DNA from: DASXMX01 sp036794395
Lineage (GTDB): Bacteria > Planctomycetota > Phycisphaerae > Tepidisphaerales > Tepidisphaeraceae
Direction: 5' to 3'
Assembly: GCA_036794395.1 (NCBI GenBank)
Contig: DAIRGS010000029.1
Location: 1 to 38,302, forward strand
DNA length: 38,302 nt
Part shown: positions 1 through 8,853 of the stretch, one piece after another
How the letters are laid out: the number at the start of each line of letters is the position of its first letter
Position numbering within the stretch: position 1 is the stretch's first letter
Made by a program: the position numbers and the translations under genes
Notes under the pieces: model-generated
Database searches by the model: none
Seen by the model: the letters and a program-made list of their open reading frames with translations, nothing else
What the model was told of the DNA's origin: nothing

Positions 1-49
1 CGAAACGGGGACGCAGCTAGTTTTTGAAACTAGCTGCGTCCCCGTTTCG
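1..49. repeat. Perfect 23-bp-arm palindrome at window edge
   Basis: Bases 1-23 and 27-49 are exact reverse complements around a 3-nt loop (ttg). The stem contains GGGGACGCAGC and the inner end is T-rich, so an RNA copy would form a very strong hairpin. It could be a bidirectional terminator or one unit of a dispersed palindromic repeat. Because it touches the window edge, a larger element to the left cannot be excluded. No second copy was seen in this window. Confidence 0.85.
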
Positions 50-109
50 ATCTTTGTTCATGCCTTGGAATTCCTGAGCGTTGCAGGGCGGGGCGGGGTG
101 GCTTAGGCT

Positions 110-931
110 TTGGGGGTGAAATTTGGAATATGCAACGAGACGTATCAGGGCTGGGAATTCCCGGCGGTGTGCGCGGATGTGGCGGCTTGCGGATATCAGG
201 GAATTGAGATCGCGCCGTTCACGTTGGCGGAGGACCCGGCGAAGCTGACCGAGACGCAGGCGCGCGATGTGGGGCGCGTTGCGCGGGAGGCGGGGTTGGA
301 AGTGATAGGATTGCATTGGTTGTTGCTCAAGCCGGCGGGAATGCATTTGACGACGCCGGATGCGGCGGTGCGGGGGCGTACGGTGGAGTTTGCGCGACAC
401 TTGGCGCGGACATGCGCGGCGATGGGTGGGACGATCATGGTGTGGGGAAGCCCCAAGCAGCGGAATGTGGCGGAGGGACAGCGGTATGAAGATGCGTTTA
501 AATACGCGGCGGAGGCGATGCGCGGGGTGTGCGAGGTGGCGGGACCGCTGGGGGTGAGCATTGCGATGGAGCCGCTGGGGCCGGGTGAAACTAATTTTTT
601 GACGACGGCGGAAGAGACGGTGCGGTTCATCAGAGCCGTGGGACATCCGGCCTGCAGGCTGCACCTGGATGTGAAGGCGATGAGCAGCGAGAGCAAGCCG
701 ATCCCTCAAATTATCCGAAAGAGTGCGGCACACCTGGCTCACGTTCACGCAAATGATCCGAATTTGCGCGGGCCGGGGTTTGGCGAGGTGAAGTTTGAGC
801 CGATTTTTGGGGCGTTGCGCGAGGTGGGGTATGAGGGGTATGTTTCGGTGGAGGTGTTTGATTACAAACCTGATCCGCAGACGATTGCTCGGGAGAGTAT
901 TGGGTATATGAGGAAGGCCCTGGGGGAATGA
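110..931 (+). CDS. Sugar phosphate isomerase/epimerase family protein (xylose isomerase-like TIM barrel)
   Basis: A 273-residue protein of the AP-endonuclease-2/xylose-isomerase-like TIM-barrel family, whose members isomerise or epimerise sugars or inositols using a divalent metal. The barrel opens with KFGICNETYQGWEF. Mid-protein GTIMVWGSP and VSIAMEPLGPGETNF resemble the strands carrying metal-binding Glu. LHLDVKAM and HLAHVHANDPN give the Asp/His ligands, and the late strand YVSVEVFDY supplies another Glu. The start is TTG at 110; GTG at 116 is an equally possible start losing two residues. Length fits the family (250-300). It stands alone, convergent with the BY-kinase gene and separated from it by a hairpin terminator. 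The substrate cannot be read from sequence. Family assignment is firm; precise activity is unknown. Confidence 0.82.
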   Translation: MGVKFGICNETYQGWEFPAVCADVAACGYQGIEIAPFTLAEDPAKLTETQARDVGRVAREAGLEVIGLHWLLLKPAGMHLTTPDAAVRGRTVEFARHLARTCAAMGGTIMVWGSPKQRNVAEGQRYEDAFKYAAEAMRGVCEVAGPLGVSIAMEPLGPGETNFLTTAEETVRFIRAVGHPACRLHLDVKAMSSESKPIPQIIRKSAAHLAHVHANDPNLRGPGFGEVKFEPIFGALREVGYEGYVSVEVFDYKPDPQTIARESIGYMRKALGE

Positions 932-963
932 CGAATGACGAAATTCGTCATTGTGTGGAAAGA

Positions 964-1000
964 GAAACGCCACCCTTTTTGGGGGTGGCGTTTCTTATTT
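964..1000. terminator. Bidirectional hairpin terminator between convergent genes
   Basis: A 12-bp perfect stem (GAAACGCCACCC at 964-975 with GGGTGGCGTTTC at 983-994) surrounds a T/G loop and is followed by TTATTT. On the opposite strand the stem is followed by TCTCTTT. It lies exactly between the plus-strand isomerase-like gene and the 3' end of the minus-strand BY-kinase gene, so it probably ends both transcripts. Confidence 0.85.
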
Positions 1001-1021
1001 GCGATCCAGCCAACAAGTCAT

Positions 1022-3292
1022 TTATTCCGGCTGTTGGTAGGCGTAGTACGACTTGATCATGGGGGCATAGTAGCCGCCGGACTGGGAGCGGACGGCGTTC
1101 AGGATAACGCCGAGGTTCTCGGCCTTGAGCTGGCGGAGCTGGTCGCGGAGGCGTTGGAGCATTCCGCGGCTGTTTCCGCGAGCGCGGACGACGGTGACCA
1201 CGCCATCGACGCGCGGGGCGAGGGCGGAGGTTTCGGAGACCAGCAGGAGCGGGCCGGAATCGAAGATCACGTGATCGTATTCTTCGAGGGCACGTTCGAT
1301 GAAATCGATGAGGAGCTGGCTTTCGAGCAGCTCGGTGGAGTTGGCGGGTTTGATGCCGGTCGGGAGGACCGAAAGGTTGGGGACTTCGGTTTCACGGACG
1401 GCGCTTTCGAACATATCCAGCGAATTGAGGACGTCGCCGAATCCAACCTCGTTGGGGATATTCAGGACTGCATGAATCTGCGGACGACGGAAGTTGGCAT
1501 CGACCAGCAGGATCCGGCGGCCATTGAGAGCCAGGCCGGCGGCCAGGTTGCAGGCCACGGTGGTCTTGCCATCGCCCGGGGCGGTGCCGGTGATCAGCAG
1601 GCTGCGGACGGTATCGAGCGAAGCCGAGTGTTGGAGTCGGGTGCGGACCTGACGGAACTGTTCGGCAATGATGGAGGTCGGGGCCTCGAAGATCGCCAAC
1701 GGCAGGCGGGCGGTCTGGGCTTCGGGGTCATCGGATTCGTGGGGGATCATGCCCAGCAGATTGAGCTGGCCGACCCTGGCGATATCGCGAGGCGAGCGGA
1801 CGGAGGTGTCCATGAACTCGCGGAGGAAGGCGATGCCCAGGGCGAGCGCCAGACCGAGCGTAATCGACACCGACATGGTGATCGGAAGTCGGGGAAAGAC
1901 GGGCTTATCGGGAAGATCCGCGCCACCCACCATTGAGGCCGTGCTTGTAGATGAATTGGTGGTGCTCGATGTGGCCGTCCGAATGGTGGTATCCAAACTG
2001 CGGCTCTGCTGCTCTAGGCGCGCCACTTGCTGCAAAAGGTTTTTCTCTTTGTCCTTGAGGCTGTTCAAATTGATCTCAGCCTTGGATTCAAGTTGCATCT
2101 CCTGGTCGACGGTGGCTCCCTGGTCCTCGATCGACTTTTTCACCAGATTAGCCGTGGCGACTTTGCCCAAAAGCTCGTTCTTGATGCTGTTCACCATGTC
2201 ATCACGGCGTTTGCCATCGCGATCCTCAGCTAATTCCTGCTCTGCCTTCAGCTGGGCTTCCATCTGTTTAATGCGAATGTTCTCGGATCCGTGGTTGATT
2301 CTTTCTGACGCCAATGCGGACTTTATTTGATCGGCGATTGAGATTTGGCTCTGATTGCTCTTGGCCAGCGCTTCCTGGAGAATCATCGGGGAATAACCGG
2401 CGTCAATTTCCTTGATGAACGCAGACAGTTTATTTTCGGCCTCGATCGATTCTTTCGATGCATTGCCATACTGAGCGGTAAGGGTGGCAAGCTTAAGGCC
2501 CAAACCATTGGTTTGGTAGGAGCCACCCGAAGAACCATACTTAGCCATGATTTCGGCTTGGGTATTCATCTGGGTCTGTATATGACTCAGCTCTTGCTTA
2601 ATCTGATCTGTCAAATTCCCAATGCTGTTTGACTGAGTCATTGTCAGGGCAAGCACGCTATCAGTGCGTTCCCGGACGTGCCGTTCGACGATTTCCTTGA
2701 CGATTGTCAGCGAGTCATTCGCCGAGTCGGTGGACATGGAAACAGAGATCAAGCGTGTATTGGGTCGTGGATACACTTCCAACTTGCTGAGAAGCTCTTC
2801 CTTGGCGTCTTGAATCTTGCTGTTGCCAGCATACTGCTTGAACCAGCCGGTGTTTCGGATTGCACTGTTTTTGTCTTCAATGATGCTGCTGAGAAAGAAC
2901 TTATTGGAGATCATGCTGGCCTGAGACTGCTGCTCAAGCTCAATGCTCTGGGCATTCGAATCACCCACGGTGATCTTCCCGGAGTCATCGGTCCCAACCG
3001 TGGGAATTTCGCTTAAGGAGCGTACGCTGACCAAAACGGTCGAGGTATACCGGGGATAATGAGTCAGCAACCAACCGTTGAGCAAGTACCCGGCGACCCC
3101 CGAAAGCACGAAGAGTCCAAGAATCAGCCAGACATTGGCGCGGAGCACGCGCCAGACATCGAGGCCGGTCATTCCGCCCATGGCAGGATGAGCCTGCTGG
3201 CCGACGGCCATCCCCGCTGGGGCGGGGATCGCCAAATGAGACGAAGAAGGTCGCGGCAGCCGCATTGGGCTGGTCTGGGGAAGGGTCGTCAT
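1022..3292 (-). CDS. Polysaccharide co-polymerase / bacterial tyrosine kinase (Wzz-BY-kinase fusion)
   Basis: A 756-residue inner-membrane protein controlling length and export of an extracellular polysaccharide. Residues about 54-76 and 471-490 are membrane segments flanking a long coiled-coil periplasmic Wzz domain. The proline motif PDKPVFP (461-467) precedes TM2, as in Wzc. The cytoplasmic kinase has Walker A GTAPGDGKTT (569-578), Walker A' ILLVDAN (594-600) and Walker B VIFDSGP (about 675). A C-terminal tyrosine cluster (741, 742, 749, 750, 752) is the expected autophosphorylation tail. ATG start with AGGAG about 10 nt upstream. It is the last gene of the minus-strand exosortase/EPS block. 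The 128-bp gap before it contains a TATATT that could be a weak internal promoter. All kinase motifs are intact. In characterised systems a partner phosphatase resets this kinase; none is seen here. Confidence 0.95.
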   Translation of the reverse strand: MTTLPQTSPMRLPRPSSSHLAIPAPAGMAVGQQAHPAMGGMTGLDVWRVLRANVWLILGLFVLSGVAGYLLNGWLLTHYPRYTSTVLVSVRSLSEIPTVGTDDSGKITVGDSNAQSIELEQQSQASMISNKFFLSSIIEDKNSAIRNTGWFKQYAGNSKIQDAKEELLSKLEVYPRPNTRLISVSMSTDSANDSLTIVKEIVERHVRERTDSVLALTMTQSNSIGNLTDQIKQELSHIQTQMNTQAEIMAKYGSSGGSYQTNGLGLKLATLTAQYGNASKESIEAENKLSAFIKEIDAGYSPMILQEALAKSNQSQISIADQIKSALASERINHGSENIRIKQMEAQLKAEQELAEDRDGKRRDDMVNSIKNELLGKVATANLVKKSIEDQGATVDQEMQLESKAEINLNSLKDKEKNLLQQVARLEQQSRSLDTTIRTATSSTTNSSTSTASMVGGADLPDKPVFPRLPITMSVSITLGLALALGIAFLREFMDTSVRSPRDIARVGQLNLLGMIPHESDDPEAQTARLPLAIFEAPTSIIAEQFRQVRTRLQHSASLDTVRSLLITGTAPGDGKTTVACNLAAGLALNGRRILLVDANFRRPQIHAVLNIPNEVGFGDVLNSLDMFESAVRETEVPNLSVLPTGIKPANSTELLESQLLIDFIERALEEYDHVIFDSGPLLLVSETSALAPRVDGVVTVVRARGNSRGMLQRLRDQLRQLKAENLGVILNAVRSQSGGYYAPMIKSYYAYQQPE

Positions 3293-3420
3293 AATTCATC
3301 CACTCCTGCCGATTGGCCGGGTCGATCCCCCGGTTCTAGTAAGGAAACTCCGGCCTCAGGCGCCGACCAAGTAATCCACAATATACCACAATTGCGTGCT
3401 GAAAAACCGCATCATTTTAT

Positions 3421-6400
3421 TCACCGACCGGCGGTACCGTTTGCCTGTCCTGATTTTTGTCGGACCTCTTGAACAGCCTTGGGCACCCCGACTTTAAGTT
3501 CATCGGGCACGGGCTGATGCTTTTGTTCAAGTTGCTGCATCTGCTGCTGCACCTTGGCCAGTTCTTCCCCGGCCCGTTGCCAGCCACCTTGTCGCAGGTA
3601 AGCAACTGCCAAGTGATATCGCGCGACTGTGAAATCCTGATTAGAATCGACCAGATTTCGCAGAATATCCACTGCCTGGATCAGGTCATCGCGACCGCCA
3701 CATTGCGTGAGCACCCAACCGTGGGTATCGATGATGGAGCGGTTCGAAGAGTGTCTCGCCAGCTCGTATGCTCTTCTGCTATAAGGCTTAGCGTCATTTG
3801 GCGCATTTAGAATAGTTGCGATCAGGTATGCAAGGTCATTAAGGGAAGTGACATCATCGGGACGCACTTTGACCAGTTCTTCGAGCGATCGCCTCGCCCC
3901 AACCCATTCTTTAGTAATGAGATAGGCATCAGCGGCGGTTCGCAGAAGCGTCGCTCGCTGCTCAACGGTAAGGTGCGTTTTATCGGCAAGAGCCAGTTCG
4001 GCGGCTTTCGCCTGGTTTGCACGATCGTCTTGCAAGCCGTAAAGATCGACTTGAACGATTGCCCGGGAACCGGGATCCATGATCTGGGGAAGACGCGCCT
4101 GAGCTTCAGCCGGGCTTAAAACCTGTGCCATCGTTCGGACGACATCGGCGACGCCCTCGGAATTTTTGGCGGCCTGGTAGCCCGTGATGGCCGTATCGAA
4201 CTCCTTGAGGGCATTTGGCTTATCACCGGTTGCCGCACGCGCAACGCCGCGTTTCCCATAGACAAATGGCTCTTTGTAACCGGCGGCCAACTGTTGATCG
4301 GTTTCGCTCAAAACCGCAGGCCAATCCTTGGCTTGAACCAGGATGTTCACGAATTCATCTTGGAGTGGCATGCTATTGGGGGCAAGCGCCCGGGCCGCTG
4401 CGATTTCCTGCCGAGCGAGGCCAAATTGTCCACGCCTGGAAAGACTACGGGCAAAACGTCGATGCCAGATCGGATTAACCTTCATTGAAGGATGGGCCAG
4501 GGCATCCTTAATTACACGATCAAAGTCACTCCACTGGGGAGAGTCACCCGACTCGTAGTTATCAAGCAGAAGGCTGCGTGCATCGTCGCGAAGCGGATTT
4601 CGACGCAGGATGTCTTCAAGCTGTGACGCAGCCTGATCGTTTCGACCCGCCTTAAACAAAGCGCGAGCAAGCCAGAGCTGAATGACGGGGTTTCTGGAGT
4701 CTTTATCGCGCGCCATACTAAAGTCATTGATTGAGTCTGCCACTTGTTCGCGGGAGATGTGGATCAATCCGCGATAGAAAAAACCTATGGCCGTTGTGGG
4801 AGTAGCTCCGAAAATGCTAACAGTCATCGCCTGAGCTTCGTCAATACGTTTGGCGGCCAGAAGGGCTTCAATTCGCTGGTTCTGAATCCTCGGGTTGGAG
4901 GCATTGACATCAGCCAGAAGTTTCATCGCTTCATCGCCCCGATTCTGCCGCAACAAAAACTGGGCGAGATCGAGTTCAATATCGACAGACTGGTTGGATC
5001 GGGCGTAAGCATCGCGGAGGGCCTGCTCCTCATTCGCAGTGCGGCCGTGACGCTCATAGAAGTGAGCCATCTCGCGCAACGCATCGGGCTTGGCCTTCAT
5101 CAGTGGATGAGCGACAAACTGCCGGAGGACTTCTTCGGCGGCGGACGGGTCTCCGAGAGTATCCAGGGTGGTGGCCATCGGGCCGTAGAGGCCCAGAACA
5201 TCGGGCGTGGCACCAAACTTCATCATCCCGGCGCGGAGAACCTCTTTTGCCTCGGTCAGAAGGCGGAGGGCCGCTGACGGATCTCCGGCGTATTTGGATT
5301 GGGCGGTCGCGACGGCGGCTTGCCCCAGGGCTGCATAGACGGCGGCGTTTTCCGGCTCAACTTTAAGAATCTCCTCGCACGCCTTTACGACCAAATCCGG
5401 GTCGCCATGGTGGAGTTGCCAATTGAGGTTTAGATCGCGGAGTTTGAGGTCTTTCGGGGCAAGCCGCATCGCGGTCTCAATCGTGCTTTTCTCGTCCGCG
5501 TATTCCCCGGTGGCTTCCAGACAGGCAATTCTTCCTTTAAGGGCGTCAATATTGTTGGATTGTCGCTGGAGCGCCTGGTTGAAGCTCGCCAACGCCTCGG
5601 GATACTGACCCGCCATCTCCTGGGCTTGCCCAAGCAGCGACCAATTGCTGGCAAACTCACCGTATTTTCCTACAAGTTGGTTGCCCCATTTAAGGGCATC
5701 AACAGGTTCCTTTTTGTTGATGGCAAATTGAGTGCGGATGGCCAGGCCATCCATGCGATCGACATTGTATTTGGCCGCGCGCTCCACCCATTCGCGGGCT
5801 TGGTCGAACATGCCCTGGAGAACATACAACTCGATATGCAACAAAATCGAGCGTTGGTCGTTTTGCGCGATGGCATCGGCAGCATCGAGTTGTTTTTGAG
5901 CCGATTCGAAATCGCCACGTTGCATCGAAAGAACGGCCTTCCGCAGATTGCGGATCATGGGATCGGTGATTTTTTCAGCCAGCGCATCCTGGTACTTTCG
6001 GTAGCCATCAGGCGTTTCCACGGACAAGCGATCGAGGAGTTCCTGAAAAGCGCGAGAATCGGGTTTGGTCTTTAGAGCGGCCTGGACGATGGCCAGAGCT
6101 CCGGGCCGATCCTTCTGTTGCATCAACAATTCCACCATTGCACCCACGGCTTCGGGGTCAGCCGGGTCAGTTTGAAGAACCGTCTGATAGAGGCGCACGG
6201 CGTTGGAGAGTTCACCAGCCTGGTTGTACATCGCAGCCTTGTACTTGACCTGGGCGGGTGTGGATTCGGGAAGTGGAGCGATTTGCTGACGGGCGGCGGG
6301 GGTGTCCTTTTCGCGCAACGCGAGGACGAGAGCCACCTCATCGAGTTGCTTGGCAAGTGCAGGATCTTTTGGAGGATTGGCCTGGGCGTATTTCAGATGG

Positions 6401-7932
6401 GCCGCGGCTTTATCGAGCTCGCCGGTATTGAGGTAGAGGGCGGCGAGCTTGACGCGAAGCTCAGTGTAACCGGGGAACTTGGCTAGAAGATCCTCCATCA
6501 TCCGTTGGGCGGTGCCCGTTTGGCCGGTCAGAAGATAAGCGTTCTGAAGTTGGGACCAGAGATCGAAATCAATCTGATTTCCCAATGCGCTGCTGGCGCG
6601 TTCATAACTCTTGATCGCTTCAACGGTGTTTCCGTGAAGCATTTGCGACTTGCCGCGAAGTTTCAGGTACATGGGATCCTCGGCTGATCCCATGGAGGCG
6701 ATTTTCGCGAGGTCGTCATCGATGGCGGAAAGCAGGGGGTCTCGACTTTTTCCCTGAACCAAGGACGCATCTTGTGCGCGGAGGGAGTTCAGTAAGATGA
6801 GCGTGCCGCGCTGATTATTTCGGGTCCTCAGAATCGCATAGCCTTTTGCCTGCGGATCGGGCTGAACGGACTTGGTCAGAATTGCCATTGCCTCTGTGCG
6901 CTTGGCTGGAATAGAGCCGAGGAAGTTGGCCAGCTCATTGCGCGCACGCACATCGGAGGGTTGGGCGGCGGACCAATCTCGGTAAACCTTTTCAAGCTGA
7001 TCCTGGGAAGCACCTTGCTCTTTGAGCCACTGGACATATGAGGCTTGAACGTCGGTGTATACCGGGTCGGCCGGTTTAACGGCATCTCGCGCCGATGTGA
7101 CGGCATCCTTCGTCAGTTGATCGCAGGTCGCCTTGAGATCCGCGCGGTCATCAGAACCTTTCAGATTGCCGAAGATCTGTGCTCCCCGCCATTGAACGGC
7201 AGGATCATGGGGGCGTGCTGCCACCGCCGCCTTGTGTCGCGCAAGAACTGCGTCGAGTATTTGGTGATAGCGATCCACTTGGCCGTCATAGCGCAGATCG
7301 CGAGCAATACGGAGTTGGGCCTTGGAAGCGTAAAACGCTCCGTCAGCAATTTGAGGGTTCTGCTCGGCGATCCTGGAAAGTTCCTGAATCTGCTTTTCAA
7401 TCAAGGGGTTGGCTCGAGCGGCACTGTAAGACCATTGTTCGAGCGAGGCGACATAGCTGTAGACCTGATACGTGGGATTGCTTTTATCGCTGGAGGCGGC
7501 CTGGTCCGCCAACCGCTTGAGTTCCGCGAAAAACTCGGGGCTGGCGGCGCCGTCATGGAGTTGCGCCACTGCGATTCCGAGAAGGTGTTCAATGGCCGGT
7601 TGATAGGATGGATCAAGCTCTAATACCTGGCGGTACTCCTGGGTGGCTTTACCCATGTAAACCGGATCGATGGCTACGGCACGCTCGTACATGTCGCCGG
7701 ACTGCATGAACAACGACTTGTTGTTCAGATCCTTATTTGCCGCGACTCCAAGGTACAGGGCCGCGAGCGGGAGATTGCCCTTCTTTTCTTCATCAGCGGC
7801 TTTCTTGATAAATGCGGCGCTGGTGTGGCGCGAATACATGGCCAGCACGCTGACAAATCCGACCAACGAGAGGCCGCCAATCACCGCAGTCAAAGTGATA
7901 AGGAATTTTACGTTTACTTTTTTCTTGGCCAT
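3421..7932 (-). CDS. Giant membrane-anchored TPR protein of the exosortase/EPS locus
   Basis: About 1503 residues. A short basic N-terminus (MAKKKVNVKF) leads into one hydrophobic segment (FLITLTAVIGGLSLVGFVSV), then almost the entire length is tetratricopeptide-like helical repeats, for example AAVYAALGQAAVATA and NIDALKGRIACLEATGEYAD. It is probably anchored in the inner membrane with the solenoid in the periplasm. Exosortase loci of Proteobacteria often encode a TPR protein (PrsT), but that is a lipoprotein of roughly 900 residues; this one lacks a lipobox and is much longer. The chosen ATG at 7932 is where similarity to a membrane anchor begins; an in-frame GTG at 7962 would add 10 residues. 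The gene follows epsI by about 50 bp. It likely scaffolds the export or sorting machinery. Role inferred from context only. Confidence 0.85.
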   Translation of the reverse strand: MAKKKVNVKFLITLTAVIGGLSLVGFVSVLAMYSRHTSAAFIKKAADEEKKGNLPLAALYLGVAANKDLNNKSLFMQSGDMYERAVAIDPVYMGKATQEYRQVLELDPSYQPAIEHLLGIAVAQLHDGAASPEFFAELKRLADQAASSDKSNPTYQVYSYVASLEQWSYSAARANPLIEKQIQELSRIAEQNPQIADGAFYASKAQLRIARDLRYDGQVDRYHQILDAVLARHKAAVAARPHDPAVQWRGAQIFGNLKGSDDRADLKATCDQLTKDAVTSARDAVKPADPVYTDVQASYVQWLKEQGASQDQLEKVYRDWSAAQPSDVRARNELANFLGSIPAKRTEAMAILTKSVQPDPQAKGYAILRTRNNQRGTLILLNSLRAQDASLVQGKSRDPLLSAIDDDLAKIASMGSAEDPMYLKLRGKSQMLHGNTVEAIKSYERASSALGNQIDFDLWSQLQNAYLLTGQTGTAQRMMEDLLAKFPGYTELRVKLAALYLNTGELDKAAAHLKYAQANPPKDPALAKQLDEVALVLALREKDTPAARQQIAPLPESTPAQVKYKAAMYNQAGELSNAVRLYQTVLQTDPADPEAVGAMVELLMQQKDRPGALAIVQAALKTKPDSRAFQELLDRLSVETPDGYRKYQDALAEKITDPMIRNLRKAVLSMQRGDFESAQKQLDAADAIAQNDQRSILLHIELYVLQGMFDQAREWVERAAKYNVDRMDGLAIRTQFAINKKEPVDALKWGNQLVGKYGEFASNWSLLGQAQEMAGQYPEALASFNQALQRQSNNIDALKGRIACLEATGEYADEKSTIETAMRLAPKDLKLRDLNLNWQLHHGDPDLVVKACEEILKVEPENAAVYAALGQAAVATAQSKYAGDPSAALRLLTEAKEVLRAGMMKFGATPDVLGLYGPMATTLDTLGDPSAAEEVLRQFVAHPLMKAKPDALREMAHFYERHGRTANEEQALRDAYARSNQSVDIELDLAQFLLRQNRGDEAMKLLADVNASNPRIQNQRIEALLAAKRIDEAQAMTVSIFGATPTTAIGFFYRGLIHISREQVADSINDFSMARDKDSRNPVIQLWLARALFKAGRNDQAASQLEDILRRNPLRDDARSLLLDNYESGDSPQWSDFDRVIKDALAHPSMKVNPIWHRRFARSLSRRGQFGLARQEIAAARALAPNSMPLQDEFVNILVQAKDWPAVLSETDQQLAAGYKEPFVYGKRGVARAATGDKPNALKEFDTAITGYQAAKNSEGVADVVRTMAQVLSPAEAQARLPQIMDPGSRAIVQVDLYGLQDDRANQAKAAELALADKTHLTVEQRATLLRTAADAYLITKEWVGARRSLEELVKVRPDDVTSLNDLAYLIATILNAPNDAKPYSRRAYELARHSSNRSIIDTHGWVLTQCGGRDDLIQAVDILRNLVDSNQDFTVARYHLAVAYLRQGGWQRAGEELAKVQQQMQQLEQKHQPVPDELKVGVPKAVQEVRQKSGQANGTAGR

Positions 7933-7980
7933 GTTGTTTGACACTCTTGCTGGAAGTTGCACATTAGCGATCGGGGCAAT

Positions 7981-8853
7981 TTATTTCGCGCCGGGTGGGT
8001 GAAGCGCGGCCCAATCGGGCAGGCAACGTTCCACTTCCGGAAGCAGGCGGACGAGTAGATCCTCCATCGCGGCAGTCGACCGCTCGCGAGCCTGGTTAGC
8101 CGTCTCACCGGGGCCCGGCAAGGTTCCACTCGCCATGAGTTCGACCTTTGCGTAGTAGCCGTAACGCTCAAACAGATTCTGAAGGCTGCGACGCACGCCC
8201 AGGGGATCGGAAACATAGTTTCCGTTGACATTGAAAAAATACGCGACGTTGCGCGGAATGCGCCCACGGCCGGACTGGTCCTCAAAATTAATCAGGCGGT
8301 AATCGAGAACGCGCGGCGAACCATCGGAGTAGTTGCCCAGCGCGCGCTTCGACATCGTGTCGTAATTGGTGACTTCAAACCCATCGGCCAGAAAGCATCG
8401 ATCAGGAATATGAGCGACGGTGTCCACCATACCCGTGTAGTAGGTAAGACCCACGTGCACGACGGCATTTGGAAATTCGGTTTGAATGTTTCCAAGCGCT
8501 TTGTCACGATCCTCGGCCGACATTTCGAGCAGTTGATGGATCCTCGATTCGCCGATCACTTCGCTGTTCACATATTGACGGAAGATGTATTTGTCGGTCC
8601 CGAGAATGTGTTCGATGTCGGGGTCGAGTGGTTTGTCGCGCGATACGAGGACCCATTTTCCTAAGGTCGCCGGGATTCCGGCATCGGAACCGAGGGCCGC
8701 GACGCGCAAAGGAACGGCCTGCTTGCGGTAATGGAGCTTGAGGTAATCGGTGCAGACATTCAGTCCAATGGCGCTGATGCCCAGGATGGCGAAGGCCAGG
8801 ACAAAATCGGGTTGGCCGAGCAGCTTTCGGACGATTCGCCAGAGATTGCTCAC
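7981..8853 (-). CDS. epsI: EpsI-family exosortase-associated protein (DUF3485)
   Basis: A 290-residue protein with one N-terminal membrane helix (FVLAFAILGISAIGL) and a periplasmic EpsI/DUF3485 domain. The block VAHIPDRCFLADGFEV matches the family's conserved His-(x)-Pro-x-x-Cys region, and NVAYFFNVNGNYVSDP corresponds to the second conserved block. In most lineages EpsI is either fused to exosortase or encoded next to it; here it is separate, with the start overlapping the exosortase stop by 4 nt (GTGA). The GTG start has a strong AAGGAG 5 nt upstream, which supports translational coupling. Exact biochemical role is unknown even in well-studied loci. It is thought to assist exosortase or EPS export. 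Confidence 0.88.
   Translation of the reverse strand: MSNLWRIVRKLLGQPDFVLAFAILGISAIGLNVCTDYLKLHYRKQAVPLRVAALGSDAGIPATLGKWVLVSRDKPLDPDIEHILGTDKYIFRQYVNSEVIGESRIHQLLEMSAEDRDKALGNIQTEFPNAVVHVGLTYYTGMVDTVAHIPDRCFLADGFEVTNYDTMSKRALGNYSDGSPRVLDYRLINFEDQSGRGRIPRNVAYFFNVNGNYVSDPLGVRRSLQNLFERYGYYAKVELMASGTLPGPGETANQARERSTAAMEDLLVRLLPEVERCLPDWAALHPPGAK

Noticed and set aside
17..973. 318-codon minus-strand frame
   Set aside because: It lies wholly antisense to the isomerase-like gene, is rich in Arg/His/Pro as G+C-rich shadows are, and has no family pattern.
935..1936. 333-codon plus-strand frame over the BY-kinase gene
   Set aside because: Antisense to the kinase domain, whose Walker motifs are exact; Gly/Asp/Glu-rich shadow composition.
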